From Cristatella mucedo (Eukaryota; Bryozoa; Phylactolaemata; Cristatellidae): 64,000 nt of DNA. This document shows positions 1 through 11,421 of the stretch, piece after piece. The notes beneath the pieces are model-generated. The model was not told where the DNA came from. It did no database searches and saw only the letters and a program-made list of their open reading frames with translations. The stretch is from assembly GCA_009760855.2 (NCBI GenBank), contig WPIO01000120.1:560001-624000 (forward strand), in the 5' to 3' direction. Position 1 is the stretch's first letter. Each line of letters opens with the position of its first letter. Both the position numbers and the translations under genes were made by a program.

Positions 1-3000
1 TATCGACAGCAACGTACGACGTCCAGTGCAGTCTAGGGCACAGTCACAGCCTTAGCAGCTTTCGGCATGCATTCGGTAATAATAGAAAGTCCGTCCTTCC
101 AGCAGTCACGCGGCCAGACGATGCACTCCTTTCAAAGCGGCAAGAAGGCTCAGCTTTGTCTTCCTTTACGGAACTGCTATGACTTAGCGAAGCGATTTCA
201 AAGGCTGTGAGCTGCTCCTAAGTTACGAAACTGCTTTTTTATTTTGATCACCCAATTAAGTCCTGGGTTTTATGTTTTCCTTAGCAGCCGAGTCGTATTT
301 TCCTACTTTGAGAGATCGTGTCAAGTCAGGATAGTTTATGGGTAGCTTCTAGGCACGTATATTGTACGTGTAATGGATGTATGTTATGTATCTTGTATGC
401 ATGTCACCTTGTATTCAGAATAGTAGCATATTGCCCCATAGAAGAGATTGCAGCTGTGACTGACCGGTCGATAAACTGACGTGTATCATGTAGCTGTGAC
501 CAGAGCTGCTCAGTTTGTGGGTCCTTGCACTCCTTGTACTTGACATTCGGCATGCATTCACATGACTATGATTGCTTGCTCAGGCACGCGAGAAAGGCTG
601 TTGATCTGGTTGCTGGTCTCTATCTGACTGACTGGAAAAGAATCTTGTTCTGCTCTTATTCCTACCCGAAGGTTACCGGTTGCCTACATTCAGAATTTTC
701 CGACATGATAAGTACCACGTGACACTTGGGGCTAAACATTTGCTCATTTGTACACCAGTTTGTTTATATAGTACATCCGGTGTATCTAATTTTGCTCCAG
801 GAAGACTATGGGTTCAAAGGTCAAGGCTACTAGCCTAGCTCCCTCGGATGGTGGAGACTGTGGCAAAGACCGTCTGTGCAGTCCATGTCTTTCGTTTTCC
901 TAGAATCTTTCCTTTGTGATTCTGGTCATAATGCTGACATCAGGGCGGCTTCAATTTTTCGATAAATACAATTTTGAAAGGTATGGATCTGAAAAGATTA
1001 CTCTGGCTTTTGGCTTCTGAGATCGTTCGTTGAGGGTTTAACTCATTGCGACTCTCTGAAATTTCTTTCATTTTAGCACCTTCATGTCCTCTTCAGGCGT
1101 CATAACGGTTTGTTAACTCGGCATGCGTTTCAGTGGATTAATTAACTTTTTTAGCGAGAGAATATGGGACCCACTAAGTTCCTTACGAGCATCTTGGTGA
1201 GACGAATGTGCAGACTAAAGGGCAGAGTAAGCAAGCTAATGCAGGATTTCAGGGATCCTCAGTTTCAAGTACTGCTCCTTGGGCTGTGTGAGATGAGTAT
1301 CGATTCCGACTGAGCAAAGGCTTGAAAAATACTGTTCCGAAATATGCTTGACTTTTGTAAGACTGCTGCTCCATGATTTGTATAATTTCAGATAGTGGCT
1401 GTTTGACTGCTTAATTTCGGCGGAGCAAGCAGCATCAAGACCAGCTTTCAGGCGTTCGACTCAGCAATCAGTGCATGCCTTAACTTAAGCTAATAACGAA
1501 AACCATGCATTCAGCTCCCTAATTCATGAAGTACGCTGGTGTTCGGCCTGAACATGTAATTAGAAAGTGAAAGCTTTGGCTTGTAAGCGGTTTAATGGCA
1601 ACTGAACGAAAGTTAGATTCAAAGCTTAACCTTAAACTCGTAACCTTTTGATCACCGAGACCAATGGTGCCGTAGCCTTCCGGACCGGTTACCACTATAG
1701 GTGAAAGGGTCAGTCAGTCTCGCAGTGAATGGCGTAGACTAGTCGCTTTGTATTTTGAAAAATAGTCGCAAGCAAGAAGTAGACACGAGCCCAAGACGAA
1801 ACCACTGAACTGAAGTCGCTAGCAGTGAGCTCTGCAAGTGAAGCGGGTCCTTGTCACCGTTAAAGATGCTTGACGGAAGCTTTGTTGAGACTCCTGCTCC
1901 TTGGAAGAAGTGCTCTACCTAGCAAGTAGTAGGTGCAGCGTCGATGCTCGTAGGAGCGCTGATAATGGCGAAGATGATGCAAAGTATTCAAAGCACCGAG
2001 TCTGTGTAGTTAGAGTAAAGCAATTTGATCTATGCCATTGCGAAAAGAAGGTCATACATGCACTGCGTCATCCAAAGCATACACATTCTTTGTAGGCGGA
2101 CCAATGAAGTACAACTACCTGATTATATCTTCATAACGTCTTTCAATAACTTCTGATAGCAGGCATGCTTTTCATTGGCTCGGATGGATTATTAGGTCGA
2201 TATATAAAGACTCCCGTTTTAGTCAACCAATAGTCAGTTCCGGTCCTGTGTATGCTATTTTAATGCCTGGGCTAGGTGACCCGAGCTTGTTTGGTGTCTC
2301 TAGAAAACCGCACATCGCCACATAGCGATATTAGAGCCAATGCTTAGTCAGTGGAGCGAGCTCAAACGGAGAAATGGCAAGCATCAGTTGCAAACATGCA
2401 GCCATTGACAGCAGGCTGAATGGAATAATCAGCCAAAGTAATTTGCAAGATGTTTTTTCTCTCTGACGAGATCAGTGCCGAGGGTCTTACAGCCCCGCGA
2501 TTCACAGATGACTCGAGACACGAAAGAGACACGAGCTGTTACTGATGGAGGTCTGCACGCGTCGGATGTGCAAAAACTGGTGATAATTAATTCGGCTATT
2601 ACTGGTAAGTGCATATTCACAGCAGCTAGATCACTCACTATATTGCTGGCCAAGTAATCCAGTGACTGCGAAATCAAACAAGCTCGAAGCACGTGTTCTT
2701 TTTCGGGGCTCAGTCCTTCGGCAGATGGTCACTCGGTAGTCCGAAATTTAAAGTTAATGTGTGAGTAGACAGCGTACAGCTTGGGTTAATATTGTACTTA
2801 ATTTATTATGTTCATTGTGATTGGGCGTAGTGTATATTAGAAAAAAACAGTAATAACGCATTGTGAATTAGTCGCTATTAGCTTGCAGTCGTGTGTTTTC
2901 TCAACGGCTCGTATTGCAGAATTGTTGAAAATCATCACTGGTCTCTAAAAAATTGGCTTTTATGACCAGCACCGTGATTAGCTTAAACTTTATCCGTTTA

Positions 3001-3164
3001 CGATGGAAAAAGTGAGCATCTTGCGGCTTACATTTAGTCAGATGGAAAACAACGAATCGAAATTGATTTAATGAAAATAATAATATATTTGCGTAGCATA
3101 CTCAGAGACCTGAATCTGTTTCTTGGCACTTTATATTTGATGTATTAAAATCACAATCGCATGG
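1..3164. other. Intergenic sequence, no gene recognised
   Basis: Both strands carry only short open frames without recognisable domains or consistent splice signals. Around 40-95 there is a short stretch resembling the minus-strand 3' end of LINE B (CACAGCC, then AGC.GCTTTCGG, then GCATTCGGTA), too degraded to call. An endonuclease-region LINE trace near 2465-2660 is listed separately. I see nothing else. Confidence 0.5.
2465..2660 (-). mobile_element. Possible degenerate LINE endonuclease-region fragment
   Basis: Read on the minus strand, a short peptide with VICESRGCKTLGTD resembles ITCESRNLKTLDID in the LINE A copy at about 63.6 kb. The DNA shares a block around 'gggtctt...cgcgattcacag' and a 'ctggt(a)ataatt' block further on. 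The match is short and diverged, so it may belong to a sister LINE family or be coincidental. Confidence 0.35.
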
Positions 3165-3650
3165 ATAGTGGTAACATGCACTATGTCAACAAGCATAACA
3201 CGGTTCGAGGCAACGTACAGTGTTAACATGTAAAAGCGGCTGCTGGCGGCATGCACTGTGTCAGCACTTATAAGCACACAAATGGCGAATCACAACAACC
3301 CACTGAATGTTGTGATGCAAATGCGCGATTCTAGGTTACTTTTAAATGTCATCTAGCCATCAGGGGATATCATGACGTCAGTCGGAAGTGAGTTTTAAAC
3401 TTTGTCAGAATTTGAACTAATGGCTCGGGCTCCAATAGATTCGAGACTCGTACGAGGTATAGCTATACTTTCGATTTAGAAAAGCGGGATAGTAGGATGC
3501 CTAGACTGATCGCGAATTAGTTCTGATAGGTAGGCTGGAGCCTAAGAATGTAGTGACCTTAATGTGAACGGCACTAAGTTAAAGTCGATACGCTGCTTGT
3601 CTGGAAGCCAGTGCAGGTCGGCGAGAAGTGGTGGGATGTGGAAACCTAGG
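3165..3650 (-). mobile_element. LINE A (L2/CR1-type) fragment
   Basis: The plus strand shows the LINE A minus-strand landmarks in order: the 'gcatgcac.gtgtcagcac' block, 'tcaggggat.tc.tgacg..agtcgg', 'ttcgag.ctcgtacgaggtata', 'gaaaagcgggat.gta.gatgc' and 'agccagtgcaggtcggcgagaagtgg'. These correspond to the C-terminal end of LINE ORF2 and its 3' UTR. The (ATT)n tail is missing. It is an old fragment with many indels. Confidence 0.75.
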
Positions 3651-4462
3651 CGTTCACTACAGAAATCTGGACACGAATCTAGTCGGAAGTTGAAAATAAC
3701 AATCTGAACATTTACATGATTTCTGAAATGAGTAGATATTTTTAGTTGTGCCTAATCTGCGAATATATTTTCCGAAGAAGCCCCTGAACAAAGTCTGTCA
3801 TTATTTTTAAGCTGTGCTTTCCTTGATAAAAAGGATACTGGTCTTACTAGGATGTCAATGCCTTTCAAGACTTTGTCATGGGAATTCCCCATCCTCATTG
3901 CTAACGCGCTGGGTTAAAAACACAGTCCGGTTTCGGATTAGGTTCGTAATTCGGGCCCACTCTGTACGGTAGATGCACCCCTTTCCCCTTCCCTTGTGTT
4001 GTCTGAGCTACTTTCGGGAGATTCTTAATTCTCGCATCCGTTCATTCGGCTGCGGCATCCGCGAATGCGTTTATTTTAAAGACGATACCAAATTGTTAAT
4101 AAGCATTCTTTAGGTTACCGATTAGCACGCTCGTAAGGGGACGGCCGACAGAACGGGCCTCGGCGGATGTCCGGGTGCCTACACTATGCACAGTGCAGAA
4201 TAGGCATACGTCAGAGGGAGGTCCTAAAGAGAAATATTAGCTGATTTATTAGCCTCAATTGTTATGGCAGGAGAGAGCACGGCATCCTGGAAGGACGGGA
4301 GAGAGGACTAGCAATCGCAAAGGCGAGTCCGAGAAATGCCGGCAATGCATATCTAAGCGACCTCTCCCCAGCCTCTCGGGGCCGAACCGTCGGGCCAACT
4401 GTGCGAGCTAATTAATGCGATCGCTTCTGTCCTAATTTGCTCACTGTGCTCCGCTCACCTTG

Positions 4463-4790
4463 CGCCTCTGTCTGTCTGTCTGTCTGTCTGTCTCTGTCTC
4501 TCAGTGTCTGTCTGTCTGTCTCTCTCTGTGTGTCTCTCACTCTCCGTCTCCGTATCTCTATGTGTCTCTCTGTGTGCCTGTCGGTCTGTCTGTCTGCCTG
4601 TCGGTCTGTCTGTCTGTCTGTCTCTCTCTGTCTTACACACTCTTTCACTCTGTGTCTCTGTCTGTCTGTCTCTGTCTCTGTGTGTGTGTCTCTGTCTCTA
4701 TCTGTCTGTCTGCCTCCGTTTCTCTCACTCCGTCTCGCTCACTCCGTCTCTCCCACTCTGTCTCTCCCTCGTTCTCTCTCACACTCTTGT

Positions 4791-4833
<43 letters not shown>

Positions 4834-4885
4834 TTCTTACTCTTGTTCTCTCCCTCTCTCTCTCACTCTCTCGCTCTCTCTCGAA
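4463..4885. repeat. Compound pyrimidine microsatellite (CTGT)n/(TC)n
   Basis: About 420 bp of nearly pure C/T on the plus strand. It begins as CTGT units, is interrupted by TGTG and CTCACTC variants, and ends in (TC)n. It creates long serine/leucine-rich or arginine/glutamine-rich open frames on both strands that are artefacts of the repeat. Confidence 0.95.
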
Positions 4886-5269
4886 AGTTGGAAACCATTC
4901 GAAGTCGTCTATAGGATGGCTGCTGGCGAGGAAGACGAAGGCAAAGCAGCTGAAGCGACAGCTTCGCAGAATTCGCCTCCGGAAAATACTCGGCAGCCAC
5001 GTTTTTACAGCCTGCAGGCTGCCGCAGTGAGGCCGAACGGTGACAACCTGCCATAGTTTATTGTTGGCTTTGTTCTTATTATAGCAGAGGATTAACTTCA
5101 TTTAAAAGGGACGCAGTGAAACGGCAGCGTTCTACATCAGCAAGATTACGACTGATATTCGGCTTCTGACTTGATTATGCGACAGTCAAAGGCCGAGGAG
5201 GAATAAAATCCGACAAAATTGTATAGGCGCTCAATAGCGGCTCCGAAGTTTACCTAGGAGTTTGAGCTA

Positions 5270-5565
5270 TTTTAAACTCTAGGACATCGAGCCACACACA
5301 GGTAGTGACAGGCGACCACATTGACAAGAGAATATATCTCCGTGATGTAATTCCACAATGCCACAAAGACAGTGTGGGTGCTACGTATGAGAATTTCATA
5401 ATGTGCACACAAAGCCTACGTAGCTTTCGGTACCCATTCATTAGCCAACAGACTCCATCTCTCGCAACAAAGAGAAAATGAGAAGCATAGCTGAGCCAGA
5501 AGAGTAGGTGAGGTAGTGAGTAGCATGGAAGTAGAATGAATTCATCGTAGCGGAAACGAGGATTT
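5270..5565 (-). mobile_element. LINE B 3' fragment
   Basis: On the plus strand this matches the reverse complement of the LINE B 3' end seen at 8160-8300 and 30298-30425: 'atctccgt', 'aattccaca.tgcca', 'agtgtgggtg', 'gctttcggtacccattc', 'agccaacagactcca', then 'ctcgcaacaaagagaaa.tg'. It contains only the 3' UTR and the last ORF2 codons, and is 5'-truncated. It is moderately diverged. Confidence 0.7.
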
Positions 5566-7139
5566 CTATACTAGAGAACGGTCCCAGCTCGTTTCAGAGG
5601 ACTCTTAAAGCTTTGCCTGCTATGACGATATTTAGAAGACTAGCTTCAATTGACTCGCACCATTAATTCATTTGGCTAAATGCTAAATTCAAATGCGTAA
5701 ATTAAAGAAAGTGTGGTCAAAACACTACCACGGCAGCAATGATTGTAAGCTTACGACAAACAGAATAATGTTTAATGGTGCTGAATAAATTGGCTTTACA
5801 CTGTCAGGTTGGTGCAATAGCGGCGTTGGTTGGCCATTCTTGTCAAGCCTCGCCTTCTTTTTTACATAAACCTTATTCTGCTGTAGGCACCATTTAACGT
5901 CTCTAGCTTTGCTGATTCTTACCTGATAGGTGTAGTCTAAGCATTTGTAGATACTTTTCGTCTGAAAACTATTACGGCTACACCGTTCAACCTGCCTATC
6001 AACATGCCTATAAGATAGCAGAGCGAAATCAACTGAATGATCCAGCTACTTCGAAATATCTAGCGGTAAAGGCAGGTTGGAGACACCAATGACTGACTGG
6101 ATGACTCTGCATTACTTATTTTTAGGGTTGAATAAATTGTTGAGTATATTAAATAAATTATGAAATGCCCAACTTAGCCAGTTTGACAGGCTCATTAAAT
6201 TTATATGGATCCATAGCCTGGAGCTCGTGTTTGGAAATGCGAGCACCGTGAAATCGGACCAGAAACAGGCAATGGCACTTCCGATCCCTGCTTTTAAATT
6301 TTACAAGTGCATTTTCGTCGCATCTAATCCTAGCTGTTGTTACATTAATTCAAGACAGCAGAAGATTTAAACGCGCTAAAAGCCAACAGTTAAGTTTGCT
6401 CGGCCGGTACTTTTTATTTCAGTGTTCATGAATGCTGATCCTTCAACAACTAAATAGGAGCTCGCTCAATGTAGGCAGCAGGAAAATTGAGCGAAAACTG
6501 ATTTCATGAGCCTAAAGAATAGCCATCATGGCTTATAATCGCTGGAGTTACAAATTTGGTATTGATACACACTGAAAATATCTTATGAATTATGTAGATG
6601 CTACAATAACAATACTCCTCTCACGGTTTCCTCTGAGCTCGCTCACACAAGGCTCGGAAGAGATTCTCTGTCGGTGCCTTCGATGCCGATGGAAGCACTG
6701 TCGTTGTTGCTTTATTTGCATTCCACATTAGTCTGTTGCTTACTAATGCCGTACTCAAATTTGAACATCTGATTGGTCACCGTCTAGGCTTCAAACTTCA
6801 TTGTAATATTAAGGATTGCCGTTTATTTGGCAAGTCCTAAGTGCTACTGCTACCAGACAGATCGTGAGAGTGATCGACAATCCCACATTACAACCTTACA
6901 TACCACAAACCTACAAACTGCCAGGGCTATATGCTCCTGCAGCCATAGCTGTGTTGAGGAGAGCAGATGACAGAAAGATTGCGTATTGAAGGGCGTATAT
7001 CGGCAGGTTATTCAATCCAGTTAGGAGAAACATACGTCTGTAAATATTATGTACTTCCATGAATGTCTTTAACGGTGTATTAATGCTACTGACTTGTAGA
7101 CGGTTGTCTGATCGTGTTTAATCCGTATCTTGACGAAGT
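5566..7139. other. Intergenic sequence, nothing recognised
   Basis: AT-rich sequence without a supported open frame, RNA gene or repeat. It may contain decayed 5' parts of the LINE B copy that starts to be recognisable at about 7140. Confidence 0.4.
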
Positions 7140-8300
7140 CAAGTCTCACACACGAGACGGGTCACGTCTGGAGTCCATCAAGGGCCTGTACTCGGTCCCT
7201 TGATGTTCTCCATCTATATTCAACCTCTGGGAAAAGTGATTAAGGTACATGGGATAAGATAACACTTTTATGCTGACGATGCTCAACTTTATTTGTCATT
7301 CAAACCGTCGGAATCTGCTGCAGAAACTAATAAATTGAATGCTACCTTGCCGACATTCGATCCTGGATGTCGGAAAACTTCTTGAAACTAAATGACGATA
7401 AAACCGAACTGCTGCTCATTGGACACCCTAAGCGTGTGGCTTGATTAAAAGGCTTTGTTCTTCAAATAGATGATGCTGTTGAGTGACCATCACCACGTGC
7501 TCAAAACTAAGGTTTCGTTTTCGACAGCTGCCTAAATTTTAAAAGCTTCATTCAGAAGACTGCTTCTACAGCTAGCCATCACGTTTGATCCCTATCCAAG
7601 ATTAGGAGCTGCCTTCCACAGTGGCTTGTAAGAAATTTCACTAGCTCCTTAGTTCTGTCTGGGCTTGATTATTGCAATTCCCTGTTGGATGGGCTACCAA
7701 AGAAAGCAACTAGGTCACTGCAGCTGGCTATGAATATGGCTGCAAGGCTAGTCTTCAAGTCCCAGAGCTTTGAGTACGTGTCTCCTTTGCCAAAAGAGCT
7801 GGGGAGGATGCCGGTTGAGCAACGGATACAATGCAAAGTTCTTATGCTGACCCACAAGGGCCGCCAAGGCTTGGCTCCTTTGTACCTAGATGAACTGCTG
7901 CAACAATGTCAGCCTCTTCGCGCTCTCAGGTCCTGTGTGGACAATAAATTAGCTGTTCCATTCCTCCTCCTAAAGACCATTGGCGACCGAAGCTTTGGCT
8001 CTGCAGGTCTTAGACTGTGGAACTCGCTTCCACAATTCTTGTGTAACGACAACTACTCTCCTACTGCCGACTATGGCAAATCCTTTTCAGCGGTTCTGAG
8101 CTGCTACTTCCATGCTACTCACTACCTCAACTGCTCTCCTGACTGCTATGCTTCCCACTTTCTCTTTGTTGCATGAGACGAAGTCTGTTGGCTACCGAAT
8201 GGGTACCGAAAGCCGCTTAGGCTGTGAGTGGGCTATACAAAACTCTCCCGCGTAACGCCTACACAGTCTATATGGTTTAGAGGATTTACAGACGGAGATA
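7140..8300 (+). mobile_element. LINE B (L2/CR1-type) 3' half: reverse transcriptase to 3' UTR
   Basis: Frames broken by indels encode, in order: a G.HQGPVLGP...[10 protein letters not shown] segment (the reverse-transcriptase block usually reading GVPQGSVLGP), then FYADDAQLYLSF with the catalytic YADD intact, a KLNDDKTELLLIG segment, and then the typical L2-group C-terminus. The last part is open over 7685-8176 (SLQLAMNMAARLVF, RSFGSAGLRLWNSLP). The 3' UTR includes 'gtctgttggctaccgaatgg', shared with copies at 5.4, 30.3 and 40.5 kb. It is 5'-truncated, frameshifted and not functional. Confidence 0.8.
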
Positions 8301-8549
8301 CACAGGAGATAGACACGCTGAGCCACGACCTACTTTTCAGCTAGATGACAGAGAGTGGCTGCCGAGTGGGCGAGATTCGCACCCATCAGGTGCCCGTTCT
8401 GGTGACCGGTGCTTTCCTCACGTGGCGGCGTTACCAGGAATTTTCCTAAAGGGGGCGAACGTTAGCCGTTTCCATTCAAATTTAAGAAACTCCAAGGTCA
8501 GCTTAAGGTTAAATTGCACGTACTGTCCACGTCATGCACGAGAGACATT

Positions 8550-8692
8550 TAGCGGTTTGGTCCAGCGGTTAGCTAAGGTGCTGGTGTTTTTGTAATCGAG
8601 GTCGTGGGCTGGAGCCCGGCGGCAGTTGTGAATCGTCTGGATAGAGACTCAGCTATTTTAGGATGCTGTATAAATACAATGTATTATATATT
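8550..8692 (+). mobile_element. tRNA-derived SINE, diverged
   Basis: The head looks tRNA-like: an A-box-like TGGTCCAGCGG with '...gttagctaaggtgct', and a B-box-like 'gtgggctggagccc'. The body and tail ('tagagactcag...aggatgctgtataaataca') parallel the better-preserved SINEs at 12.37 and 43.04 kb. It cannot be a functional tRNA: the B box is degenerate and no cloverleaf is apparent. Confidence 0.55.
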
Positions 8693-8699
8693 ACTCTCC

Positions 8700-9171
8700 C
8701 GCACTTTCATGCGAGCTTTTTTACCCGAGCAGACTGGTTCAGTGAACCTTTGAAGCCGAGCAGGAAGCCATGGAGTTCAAGGTAAGAACTCGAGCTCTTC
8801 TCACACGTTCTATCTAATATAATGGCAAGTGGCATGGTAATAATTGTGATAATGCATACCTATTTACGTGTCGCACAAAGAAAGCTGATTCCAAGGTAGT
8901 CAATACATCACCAGGACATAATCACCAGGACACAACAAATTATTGTGGATCAAGCACTCAAGATCGGCATTTATTTCTGAAGAAACTCTGCTGTGCGTAG
9001 GAACCACAGTAACAAGAAAGGGGATCGGTGGGGTGACCAGGAGAGCCGTATAAGATGACCAGGCGCGCCAGTTACATGTAATGTAGACCTTGCCGAGAGC
9101 ACGCCCTTTTGACAAAGTCGGTCCGGTTTTGTGAGCTGTTGTCTGATAGTGAGGAGCTTTTGAGCGAACTC

Positions 9172-9175
<4 letters not shown>
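8700..9175. other. Intergenic, nothing recognised
   Basis: No convincing gene, RNA or repeat is seen between the SINE and the (TC)n array. Confidence 0.4.

Positions 9176-9239
<64 letters not shown>
9176..9239. repeat. (TC)n microsatellite
   Basis: A 64-bp uninterrupted TC dinucleotide array. It lies inside a spurious plus-strand open frame. Confidence 0.97.
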
Positions 9240-9241
<2 letters not shown>

Positions 9242-10734
9242 GGTGCAATGATCGTGCAGTGGTGTTTATATCCTTTGATGTCCGTGTACTGCTGAGCCTC
9301 TTAATTGTGACCTACAGTCTGGATGACTGCCTTCCGATGTTGAATCGCCGACCTGACTTATTCGATGTACCTATTTGGCTGGGTCCTTTGATAGAGAATA
9401 AGTATTTAAGGGTCGATGAAGCTGATTTGAGGAGAGTTGTTACTCGCCACACGTGCAGCGGCCGCGTTTGTGTTCACCGCTGGCGCCGTCGGCAAATACG
9501 CTGTCGTGGACTCTTGTGGCTGCGTTCTTCCATCCGTAGCCTTACAGCCAGTGTTTTTCACTGTCTCTGCGAGCCGCGCCGGGCGGAGCCAAATTAAGCT
9601 CCGAGTTGCAACACTATCAACACCCCCTTCACGCGTGTCGTACGCGTACTGTGTAGGAGAATAGGGAGAACGCTTAAATTTGGCACCGCCATTCGCTTCG
9701 CTGATCCGCCCATTGAGCCAATTGGCCTCTCCGGATGCGCTGAGCTGGAAGAAGCGGAAAACGTAACCTAATTATATTATAGGTTAACTAGGAAATGAGT
9801 AACGCTAATGGTCTTACTGAGGAGTTTCTGGATGCGTGACACTTTAGCGCTACGTGTCGTGCACTATAGCAAGAGTGGGATCGACGACGGTTTAATTTAA
9901 GATCAGCGTCTTTACGAGGAAGAGAGCAACGACTTTAGTCGTCGAATGGACGCGCATATATGGACTACACCAGCAGGTCACAGTCAGTGCATCGATAGAA
10001 AGCGTCAAGACCTCGAGTCACTCTGTGCATTGTGAGCACCGACCTTGTGAGGAAAATTTAAATTTTTGGCTATCGTGCACTTTGTTGGCTAAACTAAATA
10101 GGATGCTCTAGTCAAATTTTGAGCTTTCTTCCAACCGACTCGTCGAGGCGGGTGTTTTAACATCCCGGTATTAAATTCTTAAATTTTCAGCAACGGTGAA
10201 ACGTCGCATTAGCATCGCAAAGAATTCCAACTGCAAGGATTTCTAGACAACTGAATCAAAGTGAGAAAGGCTTTGCTAGGCCTTGCTGAGAGCAGACCTG
10301 TCAGCTAGCAGTGATGAGGCCTGCCTGCCGAACGGGACGCGGGACCCTGGTCAGCAGGCACGCCGGTCTCTTATTCCAGGGACTCGCCGCAGGGTGCCGC
10401 CCAATAACTGATATGATGCATCGCTCCGGACCATCGCTCAGCCGCTAGCGGTACTGCAGCATTGAAATCTATGAGCGAGAACGATTAGGCTAGCATTTAA
10501 GAGAAAATTAAAAATCTAGCAATGTGCGATGTGGAACTTCTAATTGTCTTCTTCGAAAAATATGGCACACTAACGTGGCCTGCACCTACGAGACCGCTGC
10601 ACCCGCACTCGGTTAGCGCCAAAGCCTCACTCTGGACTGGCCAAGTGCCGGAAGCACAGACTCTCAGCTCGTCTCAGCAGATGCGCTAGTGTGTAAGTAA
10701 TCTTCGTCCAGAAGAATCTATCAGTAATCTTCGT
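9240..10734. other. Downstream flank of the RGS22-like gene, nothing recognised
   Basis: This lies 3' of the minus-strand gene, so it may include part of its 3' UTR. I could not fix a polyadenylation signal. Open frames at 9437-9664 and nearby lack recognisable domains. Confidence 0.4.
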
Positions 10735-10838
10735 CCAGAGAAAGAGAGAGAAGAAGAGAGACAGAAAGAAAGAAAGAGAGAGAGACAGAAAGAAAGAGAG
10801 AGAGAGACAGAAAGAAAGTGAGAGAGAGACAGAAAGAA

Positions 10839-10889
<51 letters not shown>

Positions 10890-10903
10890 GAGAGAAAGAA
10901 AGG
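10735..10903. repeat. (GA)/(GAAA)n purine tract; CU-rich on the gene strand
   Basis: About 170 bp of GAGA, GAAA and GACA units on the plus strand, beginning roughly 100 bp beyond the stop codon of the minus-strand RGS22-like gene. In that transcript it would read as a long CU/CUUU tract, probably in the 3' UTR. The UTR extent is not shown by the sequence. Confidence 0.93.
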
Positions 10904-10999
10904 GCGGTAGCGCCGCAGCCGGCTCCTGCAGCAGCCACCGCCGCCGCAGTTGCCGGCGCAGCCACCGCTAGGCGACTGACGCTGGGCTCCGTCAAGCCG

Positions 11000-11421
11000 T
11001 CACTTTCGCGCGGCTGCCGTCGTGGCGCCCGCACCGTTCGACTGCAGAGTCGCGCGCCTGTCGGGCGTCGTCGGCTGGGCAGCAGCGCCGTCCGTCGGCG
11101 TTTTAGCGGCAGCGTCCGCGAACGTAACGCCCAGCTTCCTGGCCTGGCCGCTGGCGGCGACGCTCGGCGGTCGCGGCGATGCCTTGGAGCCTCCGCCGGA
11201 GACCGGAGGCGGCGGTTCGTCACTGCCACCGCCTCCTTTCTTCTTAGACGCGGCTTCGTCGGAGCTCGCGACGGCCGATGCGGAGATTCGACCTGGCTTC
11301 AGCGCGGAAGCGCCACCCGACGGCTTATCTGGAAGAGTTTTCGGACTAGCTCGAGTGCACTCACTCAACTCGCCGCTGGCGGATTGAAGCCTCGTTTCAC
11401 ACGCCGCCCACCAGTTAATAG
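11000..11421 (-). CDS. RGS22: RGS22-like exon 20 (C-terminal, stop TGA)
   Basis: The acceptor is TTTAG before position 11421. Entering in phase 1 matches the exon 19 end and leads through [13 protein letters not shown], then a Ser/Ala/Pro/Gly/Lys-rich tail (a KKKGGGG run, PPPP, many TPT/SP pairs), to TGA at 11000-11002. There are about 140 codons. It is GC-rich and has no domain. The C-terminus of RGS22 is poorly conserved, so assignment rests on phase and the long open frame, not on homology. An alternative last exon elsewhere is possible. Confidence 0.55.

Noticed and set aside
4412-5056. Several long Ser/Leu- or Arg/Gln-rich open frames on both strands
   Set aside because: All lie in the (CTGT)n/(TC)n tract; the open length comes from repeat composition, not coding.
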